IMG/VR virus record: IMGVR_UViG_3300046535_000420
Span: 1 to 47,889 of that record
Length of the DNA stretch: 47,889 bases
Strand: one strand, 5' to 3'
DNA from: a virus
How positions within the stretch are numbered: the first letter of the stretch is position 1; every line of letters begins with the position of its first letter. Below are positions 25,879 through 33,448 of this stretch, one piece after another. The position numbers and the translations under genes are program-made. The notes under the pieces were generated by a model. It saw only the letters and a program-made list of their open reading frames with translations. It was not told where the DNA came from and did no database searches.

Positions 25879-27021
25879 TTCTACCTCCTGTTTGGTACGG
25901 CCGTTGGAGCCGTCTTGTTTTTCGTTCAGGTACGACATTTCAGGTTGTTCGAATTCGGCATATGGATCGCGCTCAAACAACTGCGGCGCTTTGTCTTCCA
26001 GATGCCCGCTGAACGCTTGTAGCCCAAGGCCGATAGCCTCGGAACAAATGATCCGCTCCTCGCGGGTCATGTACCCCTCCCCGAACAAGCTGTCACACCG
26101 TTCGGTGAAAGTTCTGTGTATGAAAGCCTCTAGCCAGTGCCCTGCGTTGCGTGACTCCTCTTTCAGTTGCGGCGTCGGCGGTGGTTTGTTCTCTTTGGCC
26201 GGGACGTAGCTTGTCTCACGATCCACCGTCTCCGGATCTCCGCTGAAAGTAACATCACCGTTCTCATCCGAGGAGATGGCTTGTTTGTAGTAGTAGCCCG
26301 CATCGTTGTCGGGGTTAAGCCAGAAGATCGCATAGCCTGCCGTCTCGTCGAAGTCTTCGCAGTAGATGTAAAGGTCTTCCGACCCCCACGACTCTTGCCC
26401 GAGATCGTTCAGTTGTTCGCGAGTGTCGCTGGCCAGGCGCTCCACGACCTCATCCTGTTTGGGGGAAGTACGTGCCGCCTCCATCAACGGGAACACCCGC
26501 GTGCGCACAGACTCTTTCAGCCTGCCTACCGCACCGTTGGCCCCTGCCATCGTTACGAAATCCACCGACAGGCCCTCGGTCAGTTGTTTGATCTCTGGCC
26601 TGCCGTTGCCACCGTGCATATCGGTGTCCTCACCTATGCCGAAAGCACGGATGGAGCACCCGATGGCTTTGCAGAACTCCTCGTCCTCAAACACCGGCAG
26701 CCAATGCTCGAAGATGTGTGCTGTCGTCACGGCTGCGATACCTGCCATGAACGGGTCGGTCTCGAACACAGCCACGAGATCACGCAGGTCACGCTCGGGA
26801 CGTTCCTGGTCTTCCGACTCGGTTGGATGGTTCAGGTACATGTGAGTACCTGCCGGGAAGATGCGAGGGATGTCCCTCTCTAGGACAGCCTCACTGTAGT
26901 AGCCAGAGCTACCCCAGCCAGCTTCGATAATGGTGATCTCGCGTTTCTGTCCTGAGCCGCCTGCCTCGCGGAACGCTTGGGAGCGCGACTCGCGGATGTT
27001 GGTTTTCTCGAGAGTGAGCAT
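25390..27021 (-). CDS. Capsid maturation protease with C-terminal scaffold
   Basis: This 543-residue protein combines an N-terminal phage protease-like part (VLERDIPRIFPAGTHMYLNHPTESE, AVTTAHIFEHWLPVFED, CSIRAFGIGEDTD, LSVDFVTMAGANGAVG; His and Ser candidates are visible) with a long coiled coil (about 385-445) and a charged, flexible scaffold tail. Proteases of this kind cut the scaffold and capsid arm during head maturation. An internal ribosome site and GTG at codon 382 would make the scaffold part alone (separate entry). A variable insert near 195-270 contains many acidic and aromatic residues. The ATG has AAAGG 7 bases upstream. Confidence 0.8.
   Translation of the reverse strand: MLTLEKTNIRESRSQAFREAGGSGQKREITIIEAGWGSSGYYSEAVLERDIPRIFPAGTHMYLNHPTESEDQERPERDLRDLVAVFETDPFMAGIAAVTTAHIFEHWLPVFEDEEFCKAIGCSIRAFGIGEDTDMHGGNGRPEIKQLTEGLSVDFVTMAGANGAVGRLKESVRTRVFPLMEAARTSPKQDEVVERLASDTREQLNDLGQESWGSEDLYIYCEDFDETAGYAIFWLNPDNDAGYYYKQAISSDENGDVTFSGDPETVDRETSYVPAKENKPPPTPQLKEESRNAGHWLEAFIHRTFTERCDSLFGEGYMTREERIICSEAIGLGLQAFSGHLEDKAPQLFERDPYAEFEQPEMSYLNEKQDGSNGRTKQEVEVDEKDRQRLSELEESVRKLTGELEEAKEKERKAVERADRADEKVQTHEAARVCLKATNAIEALRTRPKAQARVIEAACRDLPTDSDGRLDKDALEERARNKARDELEYLGVTTEEGVTGLGESSSNGGGSGKDKSDDVDPLAEAMEGLGMPEGAAKVAAEGR
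25884..25889 (-). promoter_or_regulatory. Internal Shine-Dalgarno for the nested scaffold
   Basis: AGGAGG with 5-base spacing to an in-frame GTG. It encodes part of Gln-Glu-Val, residues not forced by the coiled coil, so its presence suggests selection for initiation. Confidence 0.58.
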
Positions 27022-27069
27022 TATCGAACCTTTCTAGCCGGGGTAGCCTGGTATGGGAATCGGGTCGAC

Positions 27070-27468
27070 CTAGTAGTCGACTTCGATGATCTCCAGTTTG
27101 ACTCCGACAACTTTGTCGAATTTGAGCTGGAGGAATCCCCCAGAGTTGTTGTAGATGTTGGGGTCGAACGGACCCATGTACTCGATTTTGTTCGCGCCGA
27201 TGTTGTTCACCTGGTCGGCGATGGCGAGACCGCCTACCGTTCCGGGTGTGACCACCGTGGCAACGATCGCTTCCGCACCGTTCGTGATGCGAATGAGTGC
27301 TCGTCCGTTCTTGTTGGGGATGAGCTGTGTGTCCGCCGCGTTCAGACCTTCGATCACGGTCGGTTCTTTGCCCACCGCCCCCGGCTTGTCGGGGACACGT
27401 TCGATTTCGGCCATCATGAAGGCGACGGCCGCGCCGAGTGCGAGTCCGAGTAGCTTGAGAACCTTCAT
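27070..27468 (-). CDS. Virion-region protein with hydrophobic N-terminus
   Basis: The 132-residue protein opens with a membrane-type segment (KVLKLLGLALGAAVAFMMA), then a beta-rich domain (GRALIRITNGAEAIVATVVTPG, NNSGGFLQLKFDKVVGVKLEIIEVDY). It resembles phage head decoration or accessory proteins in the beta part. The ATG at 27468 follows AGGAG and is one base after the previous stop; an internal ATG at 27411 would remove the hydrophobic segment and give a purely beta protein. Which start is used decides whether it is membrane-associated. Confidence 0.62.
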   Translation of the reverse strand: MKVLKLLGLALGAAVAFMMAEIERVPDKPGAVGKEPTVIEGLNAADTQLIPNKNGRALIRITNGAEAIVATVVTPGTVGGLAIADQVNNIGANKIEYMGPFDPNIYNNSGGFLQLKFDKVVGVKLEIIEVDY

Positions 27469-27469
27469 G

Positions 27470-27766
27470 CTACTCCTGCTCCTCCTCCTCGACCGTCTCC
27501 TCCTCGACCTCCTCGTCGGCGGGGCCACCGCTGGCGTCGGGGTCCTCGGGGTTCGGGTTGGTGTCGGGGTTCGCGGGGCTGGCCTCGCCGACCTCGTTGA
27601 CTTCGCCGACCTGAATGTCGCTCGGGTCGTGGGCGTTGACGGACGTCACCGTCACCGACTGGCCGTTGGTCAGCTCGGTGCAGGAGAGGACCTCCTTGGT
27701 CTCCGGGTTGACGACCTCGACAGTTGCCTCCTCGCGGTCGTCACACTGCGTTACTCTGATCTCCAT
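27470..27766 (-). CDS. Hypothetical virion-region protein with acidic tail
   Basis: The 98-residue protein has a beta-rich first half (EIRVTQCDDREEATVEVVN, SVTVTSVNAHDP) and a Pro/Asn then Glu-rich tail. The ATG at 27766 has AAAGGA 7 bases upstream; a GTG at 27781 overlapping the MuF-like stop is an alternative. It may be a small decoration or assembly protein; no family is recognised. Confidence 0.6.
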   Translation of the reverse strand: MEIRVTQCDDREEATVEVVNPETKEVLSCTELTNGQSVTVTSVNAHDPSDIQVGEVNEVGEASPANPDTNPNPEDPDASGGPADEEVEEETVEEEEQE

Positions 27767-27777
27767 CGTGCTTCCTT

Positions 27778-28569
27778 TCACGTCACAGGCCCGAAGGCCA
27801 GGGTTCCATTTGGGTGCTCTTCGTCCGCCTCTATTTCGGCTTCGTCAAAGGTGAAGACTTGGCCGTTGCGTGCGGCACACTCCTCATCGTTGTCACCATC
27901 AAAGGCGACTACGTTTTTAACTACTGGTGAAGTTCGGTACAGGTCAATGGACGACCGGCGCTGGCCTTCCAGTACCTCGGTGCGTGCAATCAGCTTGGCG
28001 CGGTAGCTGCTACCTGCGTTGGTGAACCTGCCAGCGGGCACGTGGTCTTCAAACAACTTGGCCGTGTCACGCGGGTTAAGGCCGAGCTCGCGCCCTTCCT
28101 CTATGGCCCTGAAGATGGCTGTCTTGGTGTCACCACTGATGTCAAGCAGGCCAGCACGTGTACCACCGCGCTTGAGTATCTTCTCCTCAAGTTTGTCGCG
28201 CAGGCTTACGTCCAAGTCAAAACGGTTGAGTATCTGTACCGTCAGTTCGGCCTCGCGCTTATGAAACTGTTCGAACATGGGCTTGATGGTTTTCTCCATC
28301 CAGATGTCAATGCGCATCGCCGCTACGATCTGGTTAATGCGCTTCTGAACATCTGCCTTGCTCTCCATGACGACGCCACCTTTGGCATCGGCAGCGGCCA
28401 CGGACATCTTGCCCAGCACATTGAATTCACGCTCTAGCTCGCGCGCGAACGGTCGTTCTAGCTGAGGGTGCCCACTCCTCAACGCAGCCACGACCTCAGC
28501 ACCTGGCTGAAGTGCCTCGGCTATGGCAGTGGCGAGATCGCCTGGTTTGTCAAGCACCAGAGCTGGCAC
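27778..28569 (-). CDS. MuF-like head morphogenesis protein
   Basis: The 263-residue protein has the C-terminal pattern of the Mu gpF / SPP1 gp7 family (YRAKLIARTEVLEGQRRSS, a short helix, then VVAFDGDNDEECAARNGQVF), after a helical region. MuF proteins bind the portal and enter the head. The start is a GTG with GGAGG 6 bases upstream, overlapping the portal by 20 bases. It directly follows the portal, as is usual. Confidence 0.78.
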   Translation of the reverse strand: MPALVLDKPGDLATAIAEALQPGAEVVAALRSGHPQLERPFARELEREFNVLGKMSVAAADAKGGVVMESKADVQKRINQIVAAMRIDIWMEKTIKPMFEQFHKREAELTVQILNRFDLDVSLRDKLEEKILKRGGTRAGLLDISGDTKTAIFRAIEEGRELGLNPRDTAKLFEDHVPAGRFTNAGSSYRAKLIARTEVLEGQRRSSIDLYRTSPVVKNVVAFDGDNDEECAARNGQVFTFDEAEIEADEEHPNGTLAFGPVT

Positions 28570-30139
28570 GAATTGCCTCCGTCAATCCCTTGAGAGCTTC
28601 TTCCACCTGTGCCGCTTCTGGCTCGGGCAGTTCCTTGAGTACTGCTTCCACGTCGTCGATGCCCAACGCTTCCATCAACATCTTGGCAGTGGTTTCGGGT
28701 GGCAAGACACCTGCATCGGCCTTACCATTCAGCGTCGCGGCTGTGACGATGGCATCTACGTTGGCCTTGGGATCATCTTCCAACACCGGAGGGAAGCTCA
28801 CTTCTACGTTGCAGTCAAGCGTCGGTATGATGAGCTCGAGGCCGGTGCGTGGGTCAACGATCTTCTTACCCGGCAGCTTGCCCGCCCGCACCATCGCATC
28901 TGCCTGGTACTTGAAGATGTCCTTTTTGAGGTCGGCCCACATCGTCTGTCGGCTGACCATCATCAGCTCGGTCGGTCGGTCGAGCGTTTTGCTTGTGGCA
29001 AAGTTCCCGATGTCCACGTCACCGCTGAGGATGGTGTCCGGCAGGCCCGAACCCGCAGCCACCATAAGACGCGACGGACGGGCATCGTCTGAGCTAACCG
29101 TGGCACCTGTCTTGTTGATGGACTCGAGCTTGTCTGCTTCTTTGCCAACGAATGCATCCCCTATGCGCTTACGCCGAGGACGCCTGGTTTCCTCCTCTCC
29201 CTCAGTTTCTTCATCAGTGTTGCCCTTGCCCTCTTCTTCGAGTTTCTTTTTCAGCCCTTTGACTTTCTTGGGGCTGGTCGTGGCTTTCCAAGCGAAGCGG
29301 CTTAGTGATTTGACAAGGGTGTGCCAGTCGTCAAGGAACTCTTTGTATGCCCTGGCCCACGGCATACCGGAGTACGTCTCGGGCACACCAAACTTCATCT
29401 TCTTCAACCCGCCTGTGCGCTGATGCATGATCGGCGTGTCCCAGTTGACCACCATGCCGCCGATGCTGTCGGGCCTGCTTGTGGGCTGGTACCGCCAGTC
29501 GGGGTAGAGCTCCTCACGCTGTTTGGTAGTGCGCACACCTGTCGTCATGTCGAAGTTGTCTTCTGCCCACACCCTACGATAGAAGGCGGTTATTGCGCTG
29601 TCACCTTCACGTGTGATCTTCTCAACGATCTGCTCAAAGGGGATGGTGCGAATGCTGACGTAGCCGGACACGTTGGTGTAGAGCGCGAAGAAGTTATTGC
29701 CCTCCACCATCTGGTCAACGTCCGTCAGCACCCTTGCTTGGTGACCGAAGAACTCTGCCTTGTTACCTATGTCGTTGATCAGGGGTTCTACCACGAGCTC
29801 CTGGATTTTGTCCTCGACCGCCGAGTAGGTAACGCCTTGTGCCCACGTGTAGTACGTCTTCACATCTATGCTGCGCTGTATGAGCGGGTGCGACACGTAC
29901 ATCGCACGGCTCAGTTTGACCATCTCCTCTAGGCCCTGTCGTGTGAATTCTCGCTCACAATCCCACCCTAGCCTGCGCCACCCTTCGTCCTCCATCGCAT
30001 CTTCAAGGCGGCGCATGCTCTCCTGAAGAGCGTCAGCCGTCACGTTGGCCGCAAGGAGTTGGTTCTGCATCTGCTCCGTGGTTGGCTGCCCGCCATTGCT
30101 GCCGGTGACAGCCTCACGCAGTGCCTCGCCCAGCCCCAT
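28550..30139 (-). CDS. Portal protein
   Basis: The 529-residue protein has the portal layout: N-terminal helices (MVKLSRAMYVSHPLIQRSID), WAQGVTYSAVEDKIQEL, a stem and wing region (VEGNNFFALYTNVSGYVSIRTIPFEQI in pieces), and a C-terminal acidic helical part (DDVEAVLKELPEPEAAQVEEAL). It sits downstream of the large terminase and before MuF. A long charged insert (EEEGKGNTDEETEGEEETRRPRRKR) near 305-335 is unusual for the family and probably a flexible loop. Confidence 0.82.
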   Translation of the reverse strand: MGLGEALREAVTGSNGGQPTTEQMQNQLLAANVTADALQESMRRLEDAMEDEGWRRLGWDCEREFTRQGLEEMVKLSRAMYVSHPLIQRSIDVKTYYTWAQGVTYSAVEDKIQELVVEPLINDIGNKAEFFGHQARVLTDVDQMVEGNNFFALYTNVSGYVSIRTIPFEQIVEKITREGDSAITAFYRRVWAEDNFDMTTGVRTTKQREELYPDWRYQPTSRPDSIGGMVVNWDTPIMHQRTGGLKKMKFGVPETYSGMPWARAYKEFLDDWHTLVKSLSRFAWKATTSPKKVKGLKKKLEEEGKGNTDEETEGEEETRRPRRKRIGDAFVGKEADKLESINKTGATVSSDDARPSRLMVAAGSGLPDTILSGDVDIGNFATSKTLDRPTELMMVSRQTMWADLKKDIFKYQADAMVRAGKLPGKKIVDPRTGLELIIPTLDCNVEVSFPPVLEDDPKANVDAIVTAATLNGKADAGVLPPETTAKMLMEALGIDDVEAVLKELPEPEAAQVEEALKGLTEAIRASSGA

Positions 30140-30142
30140 CAG

Positions 30143-30433
30143 CTAACGCCTCCCTCTACCGAACGCCGAAGGGAACTGCTTCCGCAGCTTCTTGAGTCTG
30201 TGCTCTGCCTTGGCCTCGGTAAGGAACGGCCCCGCCAGGCGCTCGCCGCTGGCTGCGTCTGTCACTGCGTACCCCTTGAGCCTGAATGGTGCGTACCGTA
30301 TGTGGTCAGTAACCCTCTGAAGGTTAGACTGCAATGCAGGCTCGGGCCTGAGTGCCTGTGGCGCTGGCTGCTCCTGTGGCTGCTCTGGCATCAAGTGCTC
30401 AGGCAAGGCTTGGACGTGCTCGTGGCCGCTCAT
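30143..30433 (-). CDS. Hypothetical protein, 96 residues
   Basis: It starts in an ATGA overlap with the 33-residue gene and ends just before the portal. The first half is Gln/Pro-rich (EQPQEQPAPQ), the second a small domain (LKGYAVTDAASGERLAGPFLTEAKAEHRLKKL) with a basic C-terminus. No family is recognised. Confidence 0.6.
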   Translation of the reverse strand: MSGHEHVQALPEHLMPEQPQEQPAPQALRPEPALQSNLQRVTDHIRYAPFRLKGYAVTDAASGERLAGPFLTEAKAEHRLKKLRKQFPSAFGRGRR

Positions 30434-30531
30434 GGCCTTACCTCCCCGCTCCTACCTAGCAGGCATTGCCAGTACCTGAACTGTCCGCCCCTTCGGACCT
30501 TAGCCTTGCGTCGTATCCTGAACACTCTCAT
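30430..30531 (-). CDS. Basic 33-residue protein
   Basis: Defined by ATGA overlaps at both ends. The sequence is strongly basic (RVFRIRRKAKVRRGG) with an aromatic QFRYWQC. The longer frame from 30621 overlaps the upstream 59-residue gene and is not preferred. Confidence 0.5.
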   Translation of the reverse strand: MRVFRIRRKAKVRRGGQFRYWQCLLGRSGEVRP

Positions 30532-30707
30532 AGTGTCTGCCCGTACTTCTTGCCCGGACCGGCCTGAACAGCGCGGGCAGGCGTCGGCACGTGTATGAAC
30601 CTTGATACGATCCAGCCCCACACAGTCAGGCGCTGAGGCACAATGAGTGTGTTGCCTTCGTTGACCACCCTTGTCGGCTTGTATGGGTCGTCTTTGAGTA
30701 GGTTCAT
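30528..30707 (-). CDS. 59-residue small protein
   Basis: The ATG overlaps the previous stop as ATGA and the TGA overlaps the next ATG, so the frame is closed at both ends. It reads MNLLKDDPYKPTRVVNEGN and then LIVPQRLTVWGWIVSRF, with an amphipathic or short hydrophobic stretch. No family is recognised. Confidence 0.62.
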   Translation of the reverse strand: MNLLKDDPYKPTRVVNEGNTLIVPQRLTVWGWIVSRFIHVPTPARAVQAGPGKKYGQTL

Positions 30708-30850
30708 TTGCCCTGCTCCGTGATCGGGTTGCTGCGTGGTCCGCCGTCGTTGGGCTTGGGCGGCTTGCCTATGCCCCTGAGCTCCTTCTCCTTGGGCTTT
30801 TTGGCACTCGGCTCTGTTATCTGTTGCTCTTTAGAGGCCAAGAACCTCAC
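30704..30850 (-). CDS. Hypothetical protein, about 48 residues
   Basis: A Lys/Pro-rich small protein (AKKPKEKELRGIGKPPKPND). It ends in an ATGA overlap. The start is uncertain: a GTG at 30850 or a TTG at 30841 lie in or just after AAGGAGTGTGAGG, overlapping the previous gene. The longer frame upstream overlaps that gene entirely and is rejected. Confidence 0.45.
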   Translation of the reverse strand: MRFLASKEQQITEPSAKKPKEKELRGIGKPPKPNDGGPRSNPITEQGK

Positions 30851-31037
30851 ACTCCTTGATACAGTCCTGATGCGCCTGCCGCGCTTGTGAGTACTCGTGG
30901 ACTGCGACGGCAACCTCCTCGGCGTTGTGCTCCTCCTCGCGCAGTGCCTTGTCTGCCTTGTGAAACCTCTTGGCACTGTCCTTCAGTCTGCGAGAGGCCT
31001 CAACCATCTCGCGACTTGGATGTATTTCATCCATCAT
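30831..31037 (-). CDS. Helical small protein, 68 residues
   Basis: The ATG lies in an ATGA overlap with the large terminase stop. The protein is a single predicted coiled coil (MVEASRRLKDSAKRFHKADKA, AVHEYSQARQAHQDCI). No family is recognised; it may be an assembly or packaging accessory. Confidence 0.6.
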   Translation of the reverse strand: MMDEIHPSREMVEASRRLKDSAKRFHKADKALREEEHNAEEVAVAVHEYSQARQAHQDCIKECEVLGL

Positions 31038-32389
31038 ATGGCGGCTCCTATGCGTACTGGCTCGTAGGCGTCATCGCTGACAACCTCAGTTTCCTCTTCC
31101 TCTGTAAGCAAGAGCTCGGTAACACCCCACACCAGAGCGTCCATGTTGTCTGGTGAGTCTTCATCGCCTGGCACCCACGTGCATTGCTGATCCTCTAGCT
31201 CGGGGAACCCGCCGACGTGTTTGACAAAGCCTTCCCTGTTCTGAGTACCGTCGTCCTCGTAGTCGCCGTAGAGCGACGCGACTGGCTGCGCTCTTGTCGC
31301 CTTACCTCGGCTAGCGTGAACCGGCTTGAACGGAACATTGGTGTCAACGGTCGCGATAACATGCTCTACCATCTCCCCTCCGTTGTTCACCTCGCCGACT
31401 ACGTAGTCCGCTTCCCACTTGTCGTAGCGGTCAACAACTCGGCTACCCCACTTGCCTGGCGGAAGGTGGCACGTGGCATCTTCAAGAACGTACACGTAGC
31501 CGTCCACCCCTAGCCCCACCACGATGATGCCCGTGTCGTCTGCCCTATCTGAACTCGTCGCGGCTGGGTCGACGGCGATCACGATGATTGCCATATCCGG
31601 CAGACCCTCTTTGTCCACTCGGTTGTGATCAATCATGTAACGCGTCCACAGCGCCCCGATGACGTCCTCCAGAAGCTCTCCGTACAGTTCCTGCCGCCCT
31701 AGCCGCGTGCCGTCGTACTTCTTTTTCATGGTGTCTATGAAAGACTGCGGGTTGTGCGGGTTGGCAAACATGCTGATGCCATTGATGAGCTCTGTCTCAT
31801 CCATATCCCGGATGGCCTTGTACGCCTTGATCGAACGAGGCGTCGTGCTGCCTATAGCGTGAGGTTGACTACCGAGACGCAGCCCGAACGCAGCCTGATC
31901 CCACGCTTCCTTCAACTGGGTGTTGGCTGCCATCTCCTCCCACCAGTCGATGTGCCTGTTACCCGTGGCCCTGAGTCTTTCAACATCCTTCTGGAACGGT
32001 GTGCCCATGACCAGGGCCTCAGCACCACCTGGCCATATGAGCTTGCTGCCACCGTCTGCACCGGGCACCCACTTCACTTCGGGGTCTTGGCTAAGCACAC
32101 CTGAAGGCCCTCGAACACATGCTTCCACTGCGTCACCGAATGTAGGGGCGATGATGCGGCCACGTGCTCCGGGGTTCTGTCGCATGAACTTGCAGTAGTA
32201 CCTTGCACACGCCTCGGTCTTGCCAGCACCACGCCCCGCCTCAAGGAGCCAGAGTTTCGGTCCACCCTTGCGGCCGAGGTCCTCAGGCGGTATTTGATGC
32301 GGCTCTGCCTTAGGCCTGTCCTGAGGTACCCAGTCAGGCGGGTCCAAGATGTCGGCTGCGTGCTGGAAGGGGCTAATCGTAGTACTCAT
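31034..32389 (-). CDS. terL: Terminase large subunit
   Basis: The 451-residue packaging motor has Walker A GRGAGKT at 52-58, a DWWEEM Walker B-type motif, a GSTTPR coupling motif, and the RNase H-like nuclease acids in AVDPAATSSDRADDTG, GEVNNGGEMV and DNMDALVW. It cuts and translocates DNA into the head through the portal. The start is in an ATGA overlap with the 51-residue gene. A 451-residue length is typical of siphovirus enzymes of this type. Confidence 0.9.
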   Translation of the reverse strand: MSTTISPFQHAADILDPPDWVPQDRPKAEPHQIPPEDLGRKGGPKLWLLEAGRGAGKTEACARYYCKFMRQNPGARGRIIAPTFGDAVEACVRGPSGVLSQDPEVKWVPGADGGSKLIWPGGAEALVMGTPFQKDVERLRATGNRHIDWWEEMAANTQLKEAWDQAAFGLRLGSQPHAIGSTTPRSIKAYKAIRDMDETELINGISMFANPHNPQSFIDTMKKKYDGTRLGRQELYGELLEDVIGALWTRYMIDHNRVDKEGLPDMAIIVIAVDPAATSSDRADDTGIIVVGLGVDGYVYVLEDATCHLPPGKWGSRVVDRYDKWEADYVVGEVNNGGEMVEHVIATVDTNVPFKPVHASRGKATRAQPVASLYGDYEDDGTQNREGFVKHVGGFPELEDQQCTWVPGDEDSPDNMDALVWGVTELLLTEEEETEVVSDDAYEPVRIGAAI

Positions 32390-32541
32390 GCGCCTACCCC
32401 TGTCAACGGTATCTTGCGATGGTTCTCGTTGAACTGTAGTAACTCAGTGGCTATAGACGGTGCTTGTGTGCCCCACACCTTCTCTAGCCTGTTCCACATC
32501 TGTTGACAGGGAACACCTACTTGTGTGATGACGGTTGTCAT
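32386..32541 (-). CDS. Hypothetical protein, 51 residues
   Basis: The ATG at 32541 overlaps the stop of the 35-residue gene as ATGA; its TGA overlaps the terL start. It reads TTVITQVGVPCQQMWNRLEK and QFNENHRKIPL. The longer frame from 32601 would overlap the neighbour and a hairpin. No family is recognised. Confidence 0.52.
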   Translation of the reverse strand: MTTVITQVGVPCQQMWNRLEKVWGTQAPSIATELLQFNENHRKIPLTGVGA

Positions 32542-32645
32542 CTCTGAAACTGGGCGGAGCGGCCAGCCGCCGGGGTAGTCCGCTCCGCCTGCTCGGGCCA
32601 TAGGTTCGCGCCGGTACGGGCAGGGCTCTCGGCTGCGTCACCCAT
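32538..32645 (-). CDS. 35-residue small protein overlapping a hairpin
   Basis: A Glu/Ala/Thr-rich peptide (GDAAESPARTGANLWPEQAE) that ends in an ATGA overlap with the next gene and begins 26 bases after the small terminase. AAGCGAAG precedes the ATG, a weak ribosome site. Its 3' half encodes a perfect hairpin, so the frame could be secondary to an RNA signal. Confidence 0.42.
   Translation of the reverse strand: MGDAAESPARTGANLWPEQAERTTPAAGRSAQFQR
32553..32589 (-). promoter_or_regulatory. Perfect 10-bp hairpin upstream of the 51-residue gene and terL
   Basis: GGCGGAGCGG pairs with CCGCTCCGCC across a 17-base loop. No U-tract follows. It lies 11 bases before an ATG, where it may modulate translation of the coupled small gene and large terminase, or partially terminate transcripts. 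Confidence 0.55.
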
Positions 32646-32671
32646 CTTCGCTTGGCCCAAGGGGTGTGAAG

Positions 32672-33397
32672 TCAATTGTTTGCCGCCACTGCACTCTGAC
32701 CAGAGTCAATCAGTGTGAAGTTGCGGCGGACGGTCTTCTGCACGTCCGGGTCTGTAGCATCTACATTTAGGTCTTTCAGGATGCCCTGCACCACCTGTGC
32801 GAACAGCTTGCCCTGATCTTCGGCTATGCGCACCCTGCGCTCTTCTATGCCAGCTTCGATGCAGGACTTCGCAATGCGCTCCAGCATCTTGCGCTCAGTC
32901 TGGTACATCCTCACAAGCACGTGTGGCTCGCTTTTGGCCAAGAAGGTCTTGCCCTCTGAATGCCCTCGGGTACCTACCTCGCCGTGTAGGTTGTCCTCTT
33001 TGAGCGCGTCTACCAGTGTGTGAAGGTACCCCACGTGGCCCGCTGTACGGTGGAGCTCCTCAAGCAAGGCCTCCTGTGGGTCTATCTCACGTGGCAACCC
33101 ATAGGCGTGGGCTAGGTCCTCTGCCATGAGCTTTGCCGCAGCCTTCTTGCCGTTGGGTGTGTTGCCTCCGTGCTTCTTACAGCGGCCGTACCCGACATGT
33201 TCAGTACCGTGTCCGGCAGGCTGCTTACAGTAAGAACTCTCGTTGGCCCTACGGCCCTGGCATTTACCATCGGGAGCACGCTTGGGCGGAGCACCAGGCC
33301 TAGCGTGCGAATCCTTACGCACCAAACGCTCACTCTCAGAAACTCGGCGCTTGTCCTTGCCAAGTTTCGCACGTTTACGCTTGCCGGTGGCAGCCAC
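32672..33397 (-). CDS. Terminase small subunit (zinc-containing actinophage type)
   Basis: The 241-residue protein has the Cys/His block CQGRRANESSYCKQPAGHG followed by GRCKKHGG, found in many actinophage small terminases, then a helical part (EALLEELHRTAGHVGYLHTLVDAL, VRMYQTERKMLERIAKSCIEAGIEER). It would bind the packaging site and guide TerL. The start is uncertain: the GTG at 33397 gives a basic N-terminus (ATGKRKRAKLGKDKRR) but no clear ribosome site; the frame is open to 33448. Confidence 0.7.
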   Translation of the reverse strand: MAATGKRKRAKLGKDKRRVSESERLVRKDSHARPGAPPKRAPDGKCQGRRANESSYCKQPAGHGTEHVGYGRCKKHGGNTPNGKKAAAKLMAEDLAHAYGLPREIDPQEALLEELHRTAGHVGYLHTLVDALKEDNLHGEVGTRGHSEGKTFLAKSEPHVLVRMYQTERKMLERIAKSCIEAGIEERRVRIAEDQGKLFAQVVQGILKDLNVDATDPDVQKTVRRNFTLIDSGQSAVAANN

Positions 33398-33448
33398 GGC
33401 TGGGCACACTACACGCACGGGCACCCAGGCACAAGCAGGCCTCCGCAA

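Noticed and set aside
26167-26883. Plus-strand frame of 238 residues
   Set aside because: Antisense to the protease-scaffold gene, no ribosome site, no domain.
28512-29423. Plus-strand frame of 303 residues
   Set aside because: Antisense to the portal and MuF-like genes, which have clear family features; composition is low-complexity Ser/Leu.
30430-30621. 63-residue frame with a CPRC motif
   Set aside because: Its first 30 codons overlap the 59-residue gene, and the ATGA overlap at 30531 marks a better start.
32386-32601. 71-residue version of the 51-residue gene
   Set aside because: Would overlap the coupled 35-residue gene and the hairpin; no ribosome site at 32601.
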